Translations under genes and position numbers: made by a program | Part shown: piece by piece, positions 5,950 to 12,153 of the stretch | Numbering within the stretch: position 1 is the first letter of the stretch | How the letters are laid out: each line of letters opens with the position of its first letter | Notes under the pieces: generated by a model | Seen by the model: only the letters and a program-made list of their open reading frames with translations | Told to the model about the DNA's origin: nothing | The model's database searches: none | NCBI GenBank assembly: GCA_964449175.1 | Contig: CAYUYH010000027.1 | Span: 1 to 16,115, forward strand | Direction: 5' to 3' | Origin: CAYUYH01 sp964449175 | GTDB lineage: Bacteria; Planctomycetota; Phycisphaerae; SM23-33 | Length of the DNA stretch: 16,115 bases

Positions 5950-6834
5950 TCAGCGGCGCGCCGCCGTCATTATGTCAGTGTGGTAGCCTTGCTCCTGTCG
6001 CCGGCGGCCGACGGATCCGGTCGGCTCGCCTCGCAGGAACTGGCGGATCAGGTCGGTTTGCTCGTCGTCGCCGTCCCACGTGTCCCGGATCGCCTCGAAC
6101 TCGCTCCGCGGGGCGACCTTCAGCAGCTTGCCCTCCGACAGCATCGCCATCCGGTCGGCCAGGCGAAAGGCGGAGTCCATCTCGTGGGTCACGACCACGC
6201 TGGTCACGCCCAGCTTGTGCGACAGGTCGATCATGAGCTGGTCGATCTCGGCGCTGGTCACCGGATCGAGCCCGGCGGACGGCTCGTCGTAGAACAGCAC
6301 CTCAGGGTCGAGCGCGATGGCCCTGGCCAGGCCGGCGCGTTTCTTCATGCCGCCGGATATCTCCGACGGCATCAGCTCGACGGCGTCTCTCATGCCGACC
6401 AGCTCCAGCTTGATGCGCACCAGGATTCCGATGGTCTCCTCGTCCAGGTCCGTGTGCTCCCGTAGCGGCAAGGCTACGTTCTCGCCGACGGTCATGGAGT
6501 TGAACAGCGCTGCCGACTGGAACAGCACGCCGAACCGCTTCCTCGTGTCGGCCAGCTCCGCCTCGTCCAGGTTCGCCAGGTCTCGGCCGAACAGCTCCAC
6601 CCGCCCGCCGTCGGGGGCGAGCGTGCCGATCATCAGCCGCAGCAGCGTGCTCTTGCCGCAGCCCGACCCGCCCATCACCACGATGGTCTCGCCGTGGGCG
6701 ATGTCCAGGTTCAGCCCCCTCAGGACGGCCCGGCCCTCGTAGGTCTTGACCAGGTCGGCTGCGCGGATCACGGGCTCGCCGGGCGTGTCGGCCTGAGGAA
6801 CGTCGGCGGGTCTTGTTTCACAGTTCGAAGACAT
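5950..6834 (-). CDS. mlaF: Mla-type ABC transporter ATP-binding protein
   Basis: This is the cytoplasmic ATPase that should drive lipid movement with MlaE and MlaD. In the 294-aa product the Walker A motif GGSGCGKS is at 55-62, the Q-loop Gln at 106 (LFQSAALF), the signature ISGGMKKRAGLARA from 159, Walker B VLFYDEP at 179-185 (Asp183, catalytic Glu184) and the H-loop His217. The SGGMKKR form of the signature and SAALFNSMTVGEN are characteristic of the MlaF/TGD3 subfamily. A ~20-residue polar N-terminal extension precedes the domain. The C-terminal tail after about 255 (DDEQTDLIRQFLRGEPTGS) resembles the segment through which MlaF dimers contact each other. The ATG overlaps the end of mlaE by 17 nt and has no strong SD, which suggests translational coupling. 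Confidence 0.95.
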   Translation of the reverse strand: MSSNCETRPADVPQADTPGEPVIRAADLVKTYEGRAVLRGLNLDIAHGETIVVMGGSGCGKSTLLRLMIGTLAPDGGRVELFGRDLANLDEAELADTRKRFGVLFQSAALFNSMTVGENVALPLREHTDLDEETIGILVRIKLELVGMRDAVELMPSEISGGMKKRAGLARAIALDPEVLFYDEPSAGLDPVTSAEIDQLMIDLSHKLGVTSVVVTHEMDSAFRLADRMAMLSEGKLLKVAPRSEFEAIRDTWDGDDEQTDLIRQFLRGEPTGSVGRRRQEQGYHTDIMTAARR

Positions 6835-7639
6835 AGAAGACCATGGTGAATATGCACGCCGCGGCGATGATGGCGACGATGGAGTAGACGACGGTCATCG
6901 TGGTGGCCCGGCCTACTCCCTCCGCCCCGCCGCGGACGGAAAGCCCTTCGTGGCAGGCGATCAGGCTTATCAGCAGCCCGAACACGTCGGCCTGGATCAG
7001 TCCCGTGTAGAAGTCGCGGTATTGAAGCTGGTCTCGCATGTGCTGGAAGTATCCGACGTAGGCGGCCGGGCCGAGCGCGACGCGGCAGGCGATGTAACCC
7101 CCCACCGCCACCATCAGGTCGGCCAGCACGGCCAGCAGCACCGTCATCACCGTGGTGGCGGTGACGCGCGGCACGACGAGGTAGCGGACCGGGTTCAGCC
7201 CCATTGCCTCTAGGGCCTCTATCTCCTCGCCGACGACCATCGTGCCCAGCTCGGCGGCGATCGAGGCGCCGGCGAACCCGCTGAGCACCACGGCTGTGAT
7301 GATCGGGGCGAGTATGCGGAAGCCGCCCGTGCCGATGATGTTGGCCACCTTGTCGAGCTGGCCGTAGTCGTCCAGCGTGGGGGCGAGCTGAAGCGCCAGG
7401 ATCACGCCGATGAACACCTGCACGAGTACGATGATGCCCGCGCTGCGAACGCCCACGCGGACGACCTGCTCGGCCAGGGACCGACCTCCCCCTCTGCCGG
7501 TCGGCGCGATGACCGAGCGCAGAAGCCATCTGCCGGCCTGGGCAGCCAGCAGGCTCATGCCGCCGATGTACGCCAGCGCACGCAGCGTCGTGGCGCCGAC
7601 GCTCTGGACGGCCAGTGATGCCCGCCCGTCGCGGATCAT
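6818..7639 (-). CDS. mlaE: Mla-type ABC transporter permease
   Basis: This is the inner-membrane permease of the lipid transporter. The 273-aa chain has an amphipathic N-terminus and about five hydrophobic segments, including IIVLVQVFIGVILALQL (69-85), ILAPIITAVVLSGFAGASI (109-127) and TVVYSIVAIIAAACIFTMVFYV (249-270). The cytoplasmic coupling signature EIEALEAMGLNPVRYLVVPR is at 139-158 and is close to the E-I-D-A-L-x-x-M-G-x-P motif of MlaE/TGD1. Its ATG lies one base after the stop of the kinase-STAS gene (TGA-G-ATG), and its own end overlaps mlaF, so five consecutive genes are tightly coupled. In E. coli the partner MlaB is a STAS protein; here the adjacent STAS domain is the natural candidate for that role. 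Confidence 0.95.
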   Translation of the reverse strand: MIRDGRASLAVQSVGATTLRALAYIGGMSLLAAQAGRWLLRSVIAPTGRGGGRSLAEQVVRVGVRSAGIIVLVQVFIGVILALQLAPTLDDYGQLDKVANIIGTGGFRILAPIITAVVLSGFAGASIAAELGTMVVGEEIEALEAMGLNPVRYLVVPRVTATTVMTVLLAVLADLMVAVGGYIACRVALGPAAYVGYFQHMRDQLQYRDFYTGLIQADVFGLLISLIACHEGLSVRGGAEGVGRATTMTVVYSIVAIIAAACIFTMVFYVFEL

Positions 7640-7640
7640 C

Positions 7641-8447
7641 TCAGTTCAACGCCTCCTCGACGGTCGCGAATATCTTGAACACGCCGTCCAGCCGCGTGAT
7701 CTCGAAGATGCTCCTGACGCGATCGTTCAGGCCCACCAGGTGCAGCGCCACGTTCGTCCGGCTGGCCCGCGACAGCAGCTTCACGAGCGATGCGACGCCG
7801 GAAGAATCCATGTACGGCACGCCCGACAGGTCGACGACGATCTTGTCGTTGCAGTCCGCCAGCGCGTCCATCAGGGCGCTCTGGAACTCGGCGCTGCGGT
7901 TGAGGTCAACGTCGCCGATGACCTCCACGACGGTCGCGTCGCGTTCGCGTTTGACCGACCGAACAGGTGAAGTTGTGGTGTGGTAACTCATGCGATCCGG
8001 GTCCTTGTTGGAGAAAGAAAGCCTCTTGGTCATTATCAGCACTGTTCCGCCGCCGGCCGCCGGGCGGTACTCAATGCCGTCCATGCACTGCTTCATGATC
8101 ATCACGCCAAGCCCGCCGGGCGACAGCTCCTCGCTGCTGGGCGGCGTGTCTATCCTGCCCGGGCCAAGCGCCTGGCCGTAGTCGCGGAGCAGTATCTTCA
8201 GCGTCGTTCTGTCCGCCTCGCCGGCGACCTGCAGCTCCAGGTCTATTCGCCCTTCCCTTGCCCCCTGGTAGGCGTGCTGGATGATGTTCGCCAGCGCCTC
8301 GTCCACGCTGAGCACGACGGCCGCGGTCGTAGCTGTGTCGAATCCGAGCATCTCGCACACCCTGCCGACCGCCGCCCGCACGACCGGCAGGTTCGCCGGA
8401 AGCGACTCGATGCTCATCATGATCGGCTTGGATGCAGCGATGCTCAT
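7641..8447 (-). CDS. Fusion of RsbW/SpoIIAB-like kinase domain and STAS domain
   Basis: One uninterrupted 268-codon frame joins two normally separate proteins. Residues ~8-150 are a GHKL ATPase of the anti-sigma kinase type: N-box DEALANIIQHAY (49-60, with Glu50 and Asn54), Mg/ATP motif RDYGQALGPG (from 88) and lid motif GGLGVMI (111-117). A polar linker follows. Residues ~171-267 are a STAS domain with VVEVIGDVDLN, then VDLSGVPYMDSSG, whose DSSG (214-217) is the phospho-acceptor motif of SpoIIAA/RsbV proteins. I chose the ATG at 8447 because it overlaps the previous stop as ATGA and has AAGGA 6 nt upstream; a longer frame reaches 8519. The product would be cytoplasmic. The stop is one base from mlaE, so the STAS part may also act like MlaB on MlaF/E. 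No sigma factor or PP2C phosphatase is nearby. Confidence 0.88.
   Translation of the reverse strand: MSIAASKPIMMSIESLPANLPVVRAAVGRVCEMLGFDTATTAAVVLSVDEALANIIQHAYQGAREGRIDLELQVAGEADRTTLKILLRDYGQALGPGRIDTPPSSEELSPGGLGVMIMKQCMDGIEYRPAAGGGTVLIMTKRLSFSNKDPDRMSYHTTTSPVRSVKRERDATVVEVIGDVDLNRSAEFQSALMDALADCNDKIVVDLSGVPYMDSSGVASLVKLLSRASRTNVALHLVGLNDRVRSIFEITRLDGVFKIFATVEEALN
7989..8006 (-). promoter_or_regulatory. Possible internal start for a free STAS protein
   Basis: Within the fusion gene an in-frame ATG (7989-7991) is preceded by AAGGA (8002-8006) with a 10-nt spacer. Starting here gives a 116-residue STAS-only protein, the normal length of SpoIIAA or RsbV, and leaves ~152 residues upstream, the normal length of SpoIIAB. 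The fused gene may therefore still yield a separate STAS product. The spacer is on the long side. Confidence 0.35.
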
Positions 8448-8827
8448 TGCCCGTCCTTGGCGGCGACCTGCGTGCCGGGCCGGTCCGGCGCCGGCCGGCT
8501 TTCCAGCCACTGCCGCCATCGCGTCACGGCCTGGCGGCGGCTGCAGGGGTTGTCGTAGTACTTATAGCCCATGGTCTCGCCGGTGATCCGCTCCAGGGCC
8601 AATATGGCGAAGAAGCGGACGTCGATCTCTGGATCCTCCAGGCAGTCGACCAGCCGCGGGACGGCCTGCTCGTCGAGCGTCTGGCCGGCCTCGACGACGG
8701 CCTGGCGGCGGACGTCCGGGTTATCGTCCGTCAGCCGCTGGCTGAGCTGCCGCTCCCGCGGGCCGCACGCCCCGCACGCCCCCAGGCACAGGGCCATAAC
8801 TATTGTCCACTGCGTCGCTTTGCCCAT
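8444..8827 (-). CDS. Small HEAT-repeat lipoprotein
   Basis: The 127-aa product starts with MGKATQWTIVMALCLGAC, a lipoprotein-type signal with Cys18 after LGA, followed by a second GAC. The mature part is built of HEAT-like helix pairs: NPDVRRQAVVEAGQTL, AVPRLVDCLEDPEIDVRFFAILALERITG, and a final RRQAVTRWRQWLES helix. HEAT repeats make protein-binding surfaces; no catalytic motif is present. If processed it would be anchored at the inner or outer membrane, facing the periplasm. Its TGA overlaps the ATG of the kinase-STAS gene (ATGA), so it is co-translated with the mla cluster. It could be a periplasmic sensor or scaffold for that system, which is inference from position only. There is no clear SD before its ATG. 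An alternative is an unrelated structural lipoprotein. Confidence 0.8.
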   Translation of the reverse strand: MGKATQWTIVMALCLGACGACGPRERQLSQRLTDDNPDVRRQAVVEAGQTLDEQAVPRLVDCLEDPEIDVRFFAILALERITGETMGYKYYDNPCSRRQAVTRWRQWLESRPAPDRPGTQVAAKDGQ

Positions 8828-8837
8828 GGAAACACCA

Positions 8838-8857
8838 CCGGCGCGTAGCGTCGCCGG
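8838..8857 (-). promoter_or_regulatory. Small hairpin upstream of the HEAT-mla cluster
   Basis: CCGGCG (8838-8843) and CGCCGG (8852-8857) form a 6-bp GC stem with an 8-nt loop, ending 10 nt before the ATG at 8827. It would lie in the 5' leader of the cluster. No convincing -35/-10 pair was found between here and the nfi end, so the promoter of the cluster is not located. Confidence 0.25.
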
Positions 8858-8901
8858 TTGACGCCATAACTGATGTATCGGACAACGAGGGGGGCGGAAG
8901 T

Positions 8902-9018
8902 ACTAAGCGGTCTCAGGTAAGTCTTGTGGGGTGGTACAGCCTTTCCAGGCTGTGCCGCCGAGAAGAACAGGCAAGAATGCCTGTTCCACCGTGCAGAACC
9001 AATGTGAGACCGCTTAGT
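8902..9018. repeat. Composite repeat bounded by a 14-bp inverted repeat
   Basis: ACTAAGCGGTCTCA (8902-8915) and TGAGACCGCTTAGT (9005-9018) are perfect inverted copies enclosing 89 bp. Inside are two hairpin units that each begin GGTGGNACAG on their own strand: one at 8930-8959 (+ strand, ACAGCCT/AGGCTGT stem) and one at 8965-8990 (- strand, 9-bp stem GAACAGGCA/TGCCTGTTC). GGGCGGA occurs just outside on both sides (8892-8898, 9019-9025), which could be a target duplication with a 3-nt offset, or chance. The right arm contains the nfi stop codon. It looks like a small non-coding mobile or REP-like element with no transposase. Confidence 0.7.
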
Positions 9019-9679
9019 GGGCGGACTTGATTCGGCTCACCAGTTGATGGGCCCGGCGGGTGGGCTCGGCCAGGCGGACGCCGCGGGCGGCGGCCAGTGT
9101 CCACCGGACGGCTTGGTCTAGCGTAACACGGTGTCCTACCGAGACATACAGCGGCTTGACGTTGCTGCGGGTCCGCACGACCGCCCCGACGGTCTTGCCG
9201 TCCAGTACGAGCCGCCTCCGGCAGCCGTGCCGCAGGCCGGGCTCGGCTCCCCGGCCGCAGAGTCGGCTCTTCGCCACGCCTATCGTCGGGATGTCCAGCC
9301 ACAGGCCGACGTGGCTGGCCAGGCCCAGCCCGCGCGGGTGGGCGATGCCCTGGCCGTCGCACATCAGCAGGTCGGGGCGCGTCGGCAGGCGGCGAACCGC
9401 GGCGATCACGGAAGGCGCCTCGCGGAAGCTCAGCAGCCCCGGAATGTAGGGGAAGGCGCACCCGCGGCGGTCGCAGGCGGTCGCGACGACGGCCCAGGTC
9501 TTCGCGTCGCACAGCACGGCCGCGGTGACTATCGACCGCCCGCCGTCGACGAACGCGCAGTCCGCCCCGGCCACGGTGCGCACCGCGCCGGTCAGCCGGC
9601 AGACGCGCACCTGCCGGGCGAGTTTGCGCTGAAGCCCGATGGCCTCGGCGGGCGAGATGTCCCACGAGTGCCGGATCAT
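9014..9679 (-). CDS. nfi: Endonuclease V (deoxyinosine 3'-endonuclease)
   Basis: This repair enzyme nicks DNA at the second phosphodiester bond 3' to deoxyinosine and some other lesions. With the ATG at 9679 the product is 221 aa, the usual size. Active-site acids are visible as Asp40 (VAGADCAFVDGG), Glu87 (LLSFREAP) and Asp108 (LMCDGQGIAHP). The wedge PYIPG at 77-81 and the conserved run ASHVGLWLDIPTIGVAKS complete the family signature. A GTG three codons upstream (9688) is an alternative; neither start has a clear SD. The stop codon TAA lies inside the right arm of the 14-bp inverted repeat at 9005-9018, so the last residues may have been altered when that element arrived. It is probably transcribed alone or by read-through from dapB, 121 nt upstream. 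Confidence 0.95.
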   Translation of the reverse strand: MIRHSWDISPAEAIGLQRKLARQVRVCRLTGAVRTVAGADCAFVDGGRSIVTAAVLCDAKTWAVVATACDRRGCAFPYIPGLLSFREAPSVIAAVRRLPTRPDLLMCDGQGIAHPRGLGLASHVGLWLDIPTIGVAKSRLCGRGAEPGLRHGCRRRLVLDGKTVGAVVRTRSNVKPLYVSVGHRVTLDQAVRWTLAAARGVRLAEPTRRAHQLVSRIKSAH

Positions 9680-9700
9680 TGCAGCCACGCGGTGCGCGGC

Positions 9701-9798
9701 GTAGCTCCTGCTGCGCCGCGGAGAGCTACCTGCCGGGCTGACGCGCGGCGGGGCAGGAACTCCGCCGCGCCGATTGCAGGCCAGAGGCCTGTGCCACC
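9701..9798. repeat. Intergenic hairpin-rich segment with a GGTGGNACAG unit
   Basis: The dapB-nfi spacer holds GTAGCTC/GAGCTAC (9701-9707, 9723-9729), CGGCGG/CCGCCG around 9746-9766, and CAGGCC-AGA-GGCCTG (9777-9791). On the - strand the last one reads GGTGGCACAGG followed by the hairpin, the same plan as the two units at 8930-8990. It directly follows the dapB stop and could also slow or end transcription, but no U tract is present. Confidence 0.55.
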
Positions 9799-9800
9799 TG

Positions 9801-10589
9801 TCACAGGCCCAGCACGTCGGCCATGGTGTACAGGCCCGGCCCCTTGCCGACGAGCCAGGCGGCCGCCCGCAGCGCGCCTCGTGCGAACGTGTCGCGCGTG
9901 TGGGCGGTGTGGCCGAGCGTGACGGTCTCGCCGAGGTTGCCGAAGCAGACCGTGTGCTCCCCCACCGTGTCGCCGACGCGCAGTGCGTGCATGCCGATCT
10001 CGCCGGCGGTGCGCGGGCAGTGCCCGCCCCGGCCGTAGACGGCGCACTCGCCGAAGTCCTTGCCCGTCGCGTCGCATATGCTCCTCGCCAACGCGATGGC
10101 CGTGCCGGAGGGGGCGTCGGTCTTGAAGCGGTGATGCGTCTCGGAGAGCTCGATGTCGTAGTCGCCCCCCAGGGCCTTGGCGACCTGGGCGGCGATCTTC
10201 AGCAGCACGTTGACGCCCACTGACATGTTCGGCGAGCAGACTATTGGCGCCTCGCCGGCCGCGTCGGCCACCTCGGCCCGCTGGGAGTCGGTCAGGCCTG
10301 TCGTGCCGATGACCATGGCGCTGCGGGTCTTGCGGCAGGCGGCCAGCCACTTCAGCGTCGCGGCCGGGCTGGAGAAGTCGATCAGCACGTCGACCGGCTC
10401 GGTCAGCTCAGCGGTCACAGCCACGCCGAAGGGTCCCTGCCCGGCGAGTTGCCCGATATCCGCGCCGATGGCCTCGTTGCCGGCGGCCTCCAGGGCGGCG
10501 GCGATGTCGAACTGCTCGGAGGCGATCGCCAGCGCCGCGATCCGCCTGCCCATCCGCCCGCCCGCTCCGGTTATCGCGATCCTGATCAT
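9801..10589 (-). CDS. dapB: 4-hydroxy-tetrahydrodipicolinate reductase
   Basis: DapB reduces hydroxy-tetrahydrodipicolinate with NAD(P)H in the lysine and diaminopimelate pathway. The 262-aa product begins with the dinucleotide motif GAGGRMG (8-14), has GTTG (96-99), SPNMSVGVN (119-127), and the catalytic segment ELSETHHRFKTDAPSGTA (147-164) with His152, His153 and Lys156. I chose the ATG at 10589 because GAGGG lies 7 nt upstream and the Rossmann strand begins immediately (MIRIAITG); the open frame extends 31 codons further but that leader is Arg-rich and non-conserved. It follows the GH28 gene by 61 nt on the same strand and shares the aspartate-family theme with thrC. An 8-bp inverted repeat (9786-9809) overlaps its stop. 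Confidence 0.97.
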   Translation of the reverse strand: MIRIAITGAGGRMGRRIAALAIASEQFDIAAALEAAGNEAIGADIGQLAGQGPFGVAVTAELTEPVDVLIDFSSPAATLKWLAACRKTRSAMVIGTTGLTDSQRAEVADAAGEAPIVCSPNMSVGVNVLLKIAAQVAKALGGDYDIELSETHHRFKTDAPSGTAIALARSICDATGKDFGECAVYGRGGHCPRTAGEIGMHALRVGDTVGEHTVCFGNLGETVTLGHTAHTRDTFARGALRAAAWLVGKGPGLYTMADVLGL

Positions 10590-10650
10590 AGCCAGACCCT
10601 CTTGTCTCTTGGGGCAGCCGCGCCAGAGGTAAGGGCGGCTCGCGGGAAAA

Positions 10651-12153
10651 TCAAACCTTTTCGACGGCCGTCGGCGCGACATCGTCGGCCAGCCGCACCG
10701 CCGTGGCGCCCGCGGGCCGGTTGCCCGCGCCCAGCGCGATGTCGGCGGAGTCCGCCCCGGCGACGCTCACCAGCGTCGCGGTCTCGCCGCGGCAGTCGCG
10801 GATGTGCGCGCCGGCCACGTCCGTCAGCTCGACGGCCGCTGCGGATTCCGCCGGCGACAACCTCAGCCCGCACAGGTCCAGGTCGCGGACGTTCTCGCAC
10901 ACGATGGCCGGGCCTTCTGCGACGGCGATCTGGACGTTGTTCAGCGACAGGCCGGCGACCCTCGCGGCGAACATCGCCCGGCGCGCCGATATCCGAACGT
11001 CGGAGAAGCTGACGTTGGCAATCGGCATCTCCGGCAGGCCGGCGAGGTAGCCGCCGTCTTCGCAGTCGTCGGCCGTGACGTCGCTGACGCGGATGTTGCG
11101 GATTTGCGGCGTGCCGGCGTCGACGGGCGCGGCCGCCACGCGGTGGGCGTCCGGGCCGGGGTCGAGGTGCGTGCCGGCGTAGAACATCGTGAACTGCACC
11201 ACGCTGCGGACGCCGGTCATGGCGATGTTGCTGACGGTGACGTTCTCGACGGCGTTGCCGCGCCCGCGCCTGGTCTTGATGCGGATGCCGCGGTCCGTGC
11301 CGTTGAACACGCAGTTGCCGATGGCCACGTGGCGGACCCCTCCGGCCATCTCGCTGCCGATAACCACCCCGCCGTGCCCACGGATCATGGTGCAGCCGGT
11401 GACGGTGACGTTCTCGCAGGGCCGGCTGGACCGCAGCGGCTGGTCCTCCTTGCCGCTCTTGATGGTGATGCAGTCGTCGCCGACGTCGATGTGGCAGTTG
11501 GCGATGCGGACGTTGCGGCAGGCCTCGGGGTTGACGCCGTCGGTGTTGGGCGAGTCCGGCGGGTTGCAGATCGTTATGCCGTCGACGGCGACGTTCTCGC
11601 AGCACAGCGGGTGGACGGTCCAGCTCGGCGAGTTTCGCAGCGTCACGCCGGCGATCCGCACGTTCGTGCAGCGGAGAAGCTCGATCAGCCGGGGACGAAG
11701 AACCTCGGGCAGGCGCTTTCCGTCGGGCCCGGCGACCTCGGGGCTGGTCGGCCTCCACCAGGTCCACCCGCGCCCGTCGATGGCGCCTCGGCCGGTGATG
11801 GCGACGTTCTCGGCGTCCAGCGCCCAGATCAGCGGCCGGCGGACGTCCTGGTTCCAGCCGGGAATCGTCTCGGCGGGCGCGAGTGGGTAGTCGCCCGCCC
11901 GCTCGCTGCCGAGGATGGTCGCGCCGGCGTCCAGGTGCAGCGTGATGTTGCTCGCCAGCTCGACCGTGCCGGTGACGTATCGCCCGGCGGGCAGGTGGAC
12001 GGTCCCGCCGCCGGCGGCTGAGGCGGCGCCGATCGCCGCGGCGATGGCTGGGCCGTCATCGGCCTGCCCGTCGCCCGTGGCGCCGAACTGCCGCACGTCG
12101 AACAGCCCGCTCCGCGCAGCCGGCTGGGTCTGGCTGTCAGTGCGTCTGGTCAC
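10651..12153 (-). CDS. GH28-family polygalacturonase-like glycoside hydrolase
   Basis: The 500-aa right-handed beta-helix protein carries all four GH28 signatures: NTDG (203-206), GDDC (225-228), GHGG (259-262) and RIKT (291-294), with the catalytic Asp residues in the first two. The N-terminus has FDVRQFGATGDGQADD (18-33), the usual opening of the pectin-lyase-like fold. After about 300 come further beta-helix turns of the N-V-x-V-x-N/D type. GH28 enzymes hydrolyse polygalacturonan or rhamnogalacturonan; the exact substrate cannot be read here. There is no signal peptide, so it may work on imported oligosaccharides. The GTG start overlaps the thrC stop as GTGA; a longer open frame into thrC (to 12582) is out-of-frame thrC sequence and was rejected. 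Confidence 0.93.
   Translation of the reverse strand: MTRRTDSQTQPAARSGLFDVRQFGATGDGQADDGPAIAAAIGAASAAGGGTVHLPAGRYVTGTVELASNITLHLDAGATILGSERAGDYPLAPAETIPGWNQDVRRPLIWALDAENVAITGRGAIDGRGWTWWRPTSPEVAGPDGKRLPEVLRPRLIELLRCTNVRIAGVTLRNSPSWTVHPLCCENVAVDGITICNPPDSPNTDGVNPEACRNVRIANCHIDVGDDCITIKSGKEDQPLRSSRPCENVTVTGCTMIRGHGGVVIGSEMAGGVRHVAIGNCVFNGTDRGIRIKTRRGRGNAVENVTVSNIAMTGVRSVVQFTMFYAGTHLDPGPDAHRVAAAPVDAGTPQIRNIRVSDVTADDCEDGGYLAGLPEMPIANVSFSDVRISARRAMFAARVAGLSLNNVQIAVAEGPAIVCENVRDLDLCGLRLSPAESAAAVELTDVAGAHIRDCRGETATLVSVAGADSADIALGAGNRPAGATAVRLADDVAPTAVEKV

Noticed and set aside
8448..8519. 24-codon upstream extension of the kinase-STAS gene
   Set aside because: It overlaps the HEAT gene, lacks family similarity and has a worse start than the ATGA-coupled ATG at 8447.
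9131..9922. 263-codon + strand frame across nfi and the spacer
   Set aside because: Antisense to nfi motifs and crosses repeat DNA; no SD or conserved features.
10804..12021. 405-codon + strand frame antisense to the GH28 gene
   Set aside because: Its regular DGDV/VADAD repeats are the mirror of the beta-helix repeats on the real strand.
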